From NCBI RefSeq assembly GCF_001439815.1, contig NZ_JYLM01000002.1, positions 372,001 to 436,000 of the forward strand: a DNA stretch of 64,000 nucleotides, in the 5' to 3' direction. How positions within the stretch are numbered: position 1 is the stretch's first letter; each line of letters opens with the position of its first letter. Positions 63,163 through 64,000 of this stretch are shown here, in pieces. A model generated the notes under the pieces. That model was not told where the DNA came from. It made no database searches and saw nothing but the letters and a program-made list of their open reading frames with translations. The position numbers and the translations under genes are program-made. This DNA is from Pseudomonas orientalis. GTDB taxonomy: Bacteria; Pseudomonadota; Gammaproteobacteria; Pseudomonadales; Pseudomonadaceae.

Positions 63163-63996
63163 ATGTCCGATTCAGGAAATGTCAAAAGCACGATTGATGC
63201 AGTCACAGGCCTAGTCAAAGAAGTTCCGATTTATCAAGACTTGCTGCAGCCCTCGGTTCGAGAGATCGGGAAAGGATTACACACTGTAGCCAAGACAGTG
63301 AATATCGCATTATCACCTCTTAGCACTCTAGTTTGGGGTTATGATCAACTCAGCAAATTTGTGACGACAAAAGTAGCGGAAAAGCTTAAAGATACACCGG
63401 TTGAAAATATAATACCGCCTAAGCTTAATGTGGCAGGGCCCGCATTGGATGCCCTTCGATACATTGGCCATGAAGAAGCACTTAGTGATTTGTATGCCAA
63501 TCTTTTGGCCACAGCCATGGATAAAGCAACAGCAGAATCTTCTCATCCTGCATTCGTTGAGATAATTCGCCAGATGACGGCTGATGAAGCGAAAATAATG
63601 AAATTGTTTTTAGACCGAAATGCTTTCCCAATAATAACTATTCGAGCAGAAGTCAAAGAAAGCAACGCGGGATACGACCACACAATACTAATAAACTTCC
63701 TTGGTGATGATGCGCATTGCGAACTACCTAACATGAGCCCTTACTACATAGACAATTTGCGGCGTCTGGGGCTTGTAGAGATTCTGCCTGTATATGGCCT
63801 ACACGATTCTGATGGGTATAGCAGATTGGAAAGTGGCGAAGAAACCCAAAAAATACTCCTCGGCATTTCAGAAAAAACCGAATATGAAGCTAGAGTAATT
63901 CGCGGCGGCGTTAAAATCTCTCCGTTGGGGAGCTTGTTTCTAGATGCCTGTATTAAACTAAAAGCCTCGTCGTCCGACACCCCACGTTTTGTGTAG
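63163..63996 (+). CDS. DUF4393 (Abi-alpha) protein
   Basis: A 277-residue protein. The start MSDSGNVKSTIDAVTGLVKE, the segment LLQPSVREIGKGLHTVAKTV and NIALSPLSTLVWGYDQL, and EALSDLYANLLATAMDKATA then SSHPAFVEIIRQMTADEAKI match the DUF4393/Abi-alpha family, linked to abortive infection. It may associate with membranes through the hydrophobic TVNIALSPLSTLVWG part. The ATG at 63163 follows GGGAGAAAT; upstream in-frame codons lack a ribosome site. It ends at the window edge with a complete stop. Confidence 0.8.
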   Translation: MSDSGNVKSTIDAVTGLVKEVPIYQDLLQPSVREIGKGLHTVAKTVNIALSPLSTLVWGYDQLSKFVTTKVAEKLKDTPVENIIPPKLNVAGPALDALRYIGHEEALSDLYANLLATAMDKATAESSHPAFVEIIRQMTADEAKIMKLFLDRNAFPIITIRAEVKESNAGYDHTILINFLGDDAHCELPNMSPYYIDNLRRLGLVEILPVYGLHDSDGYSRLESGEETQKILLGISEKTEYEARVIRGGVKISPLGSLFLDACIKLKASSSDTPRFV

Positions 63997-64000
63997 ACAA

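Overview
The window looks like a chromosomal segment of a Pseudomonas of the fluorescens group. This rests on gene content and order (the mtlE-F-G-K-D mannitol locus with mtlR, a muxABC-opmB type RND operon, DUF6124, an OsmC-YcaO fusion), on high-GC coding sequence, and on Pseudomonas-type REP palindromes. No rRNA, tRNA, CRISPR array or intact insertion sequence was seen.

Layout. 1-6.1 kb (minus strand): polyol ABC importer mtlEFGK, the start of mtlD, and the activator mtlR. 6.2-8.2 kb: a glycosyltransferase and thiol peroxidase tpx. 8.35-17.4 kb: a four-gene tripartite drug efflux operon whose outer-membrane gene carries a REP doublet inside its coding sequence. 17.4-18.0 kb: a repeat-rich spacer. 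18-26.8 kb: housekeeping and stress genes (acetyltransferase, MFS carrier, sorbosone-type dehydrogenase, UV endonuclease, P-loop kinase, nucleotidyltransferase, Nudix, TetR/GST pair). 26.9-34.3 kb: a secreted protein, a large SF1 helicase-PLD protein resembling single-gene Mokosh defence, and an OsmC-YcaO protein. 34.3-39.7 kb: a three-copy REPIN array, trans-sulfuration enzymes, and a divergent MFS/LysR pair. 39.7-42.6 kb: three small lipoproteins and gene remnants.

42.5-53.0 kb is the most distinctive part. One strand holds a consensus promoter, a leader with tandem hairpins and an intrinsic terminator, a nitrilase-superfamily amidohydrolase, a periplasmic binding protein, a permease, a fused permease-ATPase, a second ATPase, an asparaginase, a second binding protein without a signal peptide (AmiC-like), an ANTAR protein (AmiR-like), and a chemoreceptor gene broken by one extra base. 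I read this as an amide uptake and catabolic operon that senses its own substrate through AmiC/AmiR-type transcription antitermination, with Crc/Hfq-type CA motifs adding catabolite control.

53-64 kb is accessory in character: an AraC regulator, an M48 peptidase operon, an ankyrin protein, DUF1176, small unknown genes, two acetyltransferases, a decayed lipoprotein copy, a gene followed by a recognisable integron attC site (a stranded gene cassette), and a DUF4393 (Abi-alpha) protein. The last 2 kb are clearly more AT-rich than the rest.
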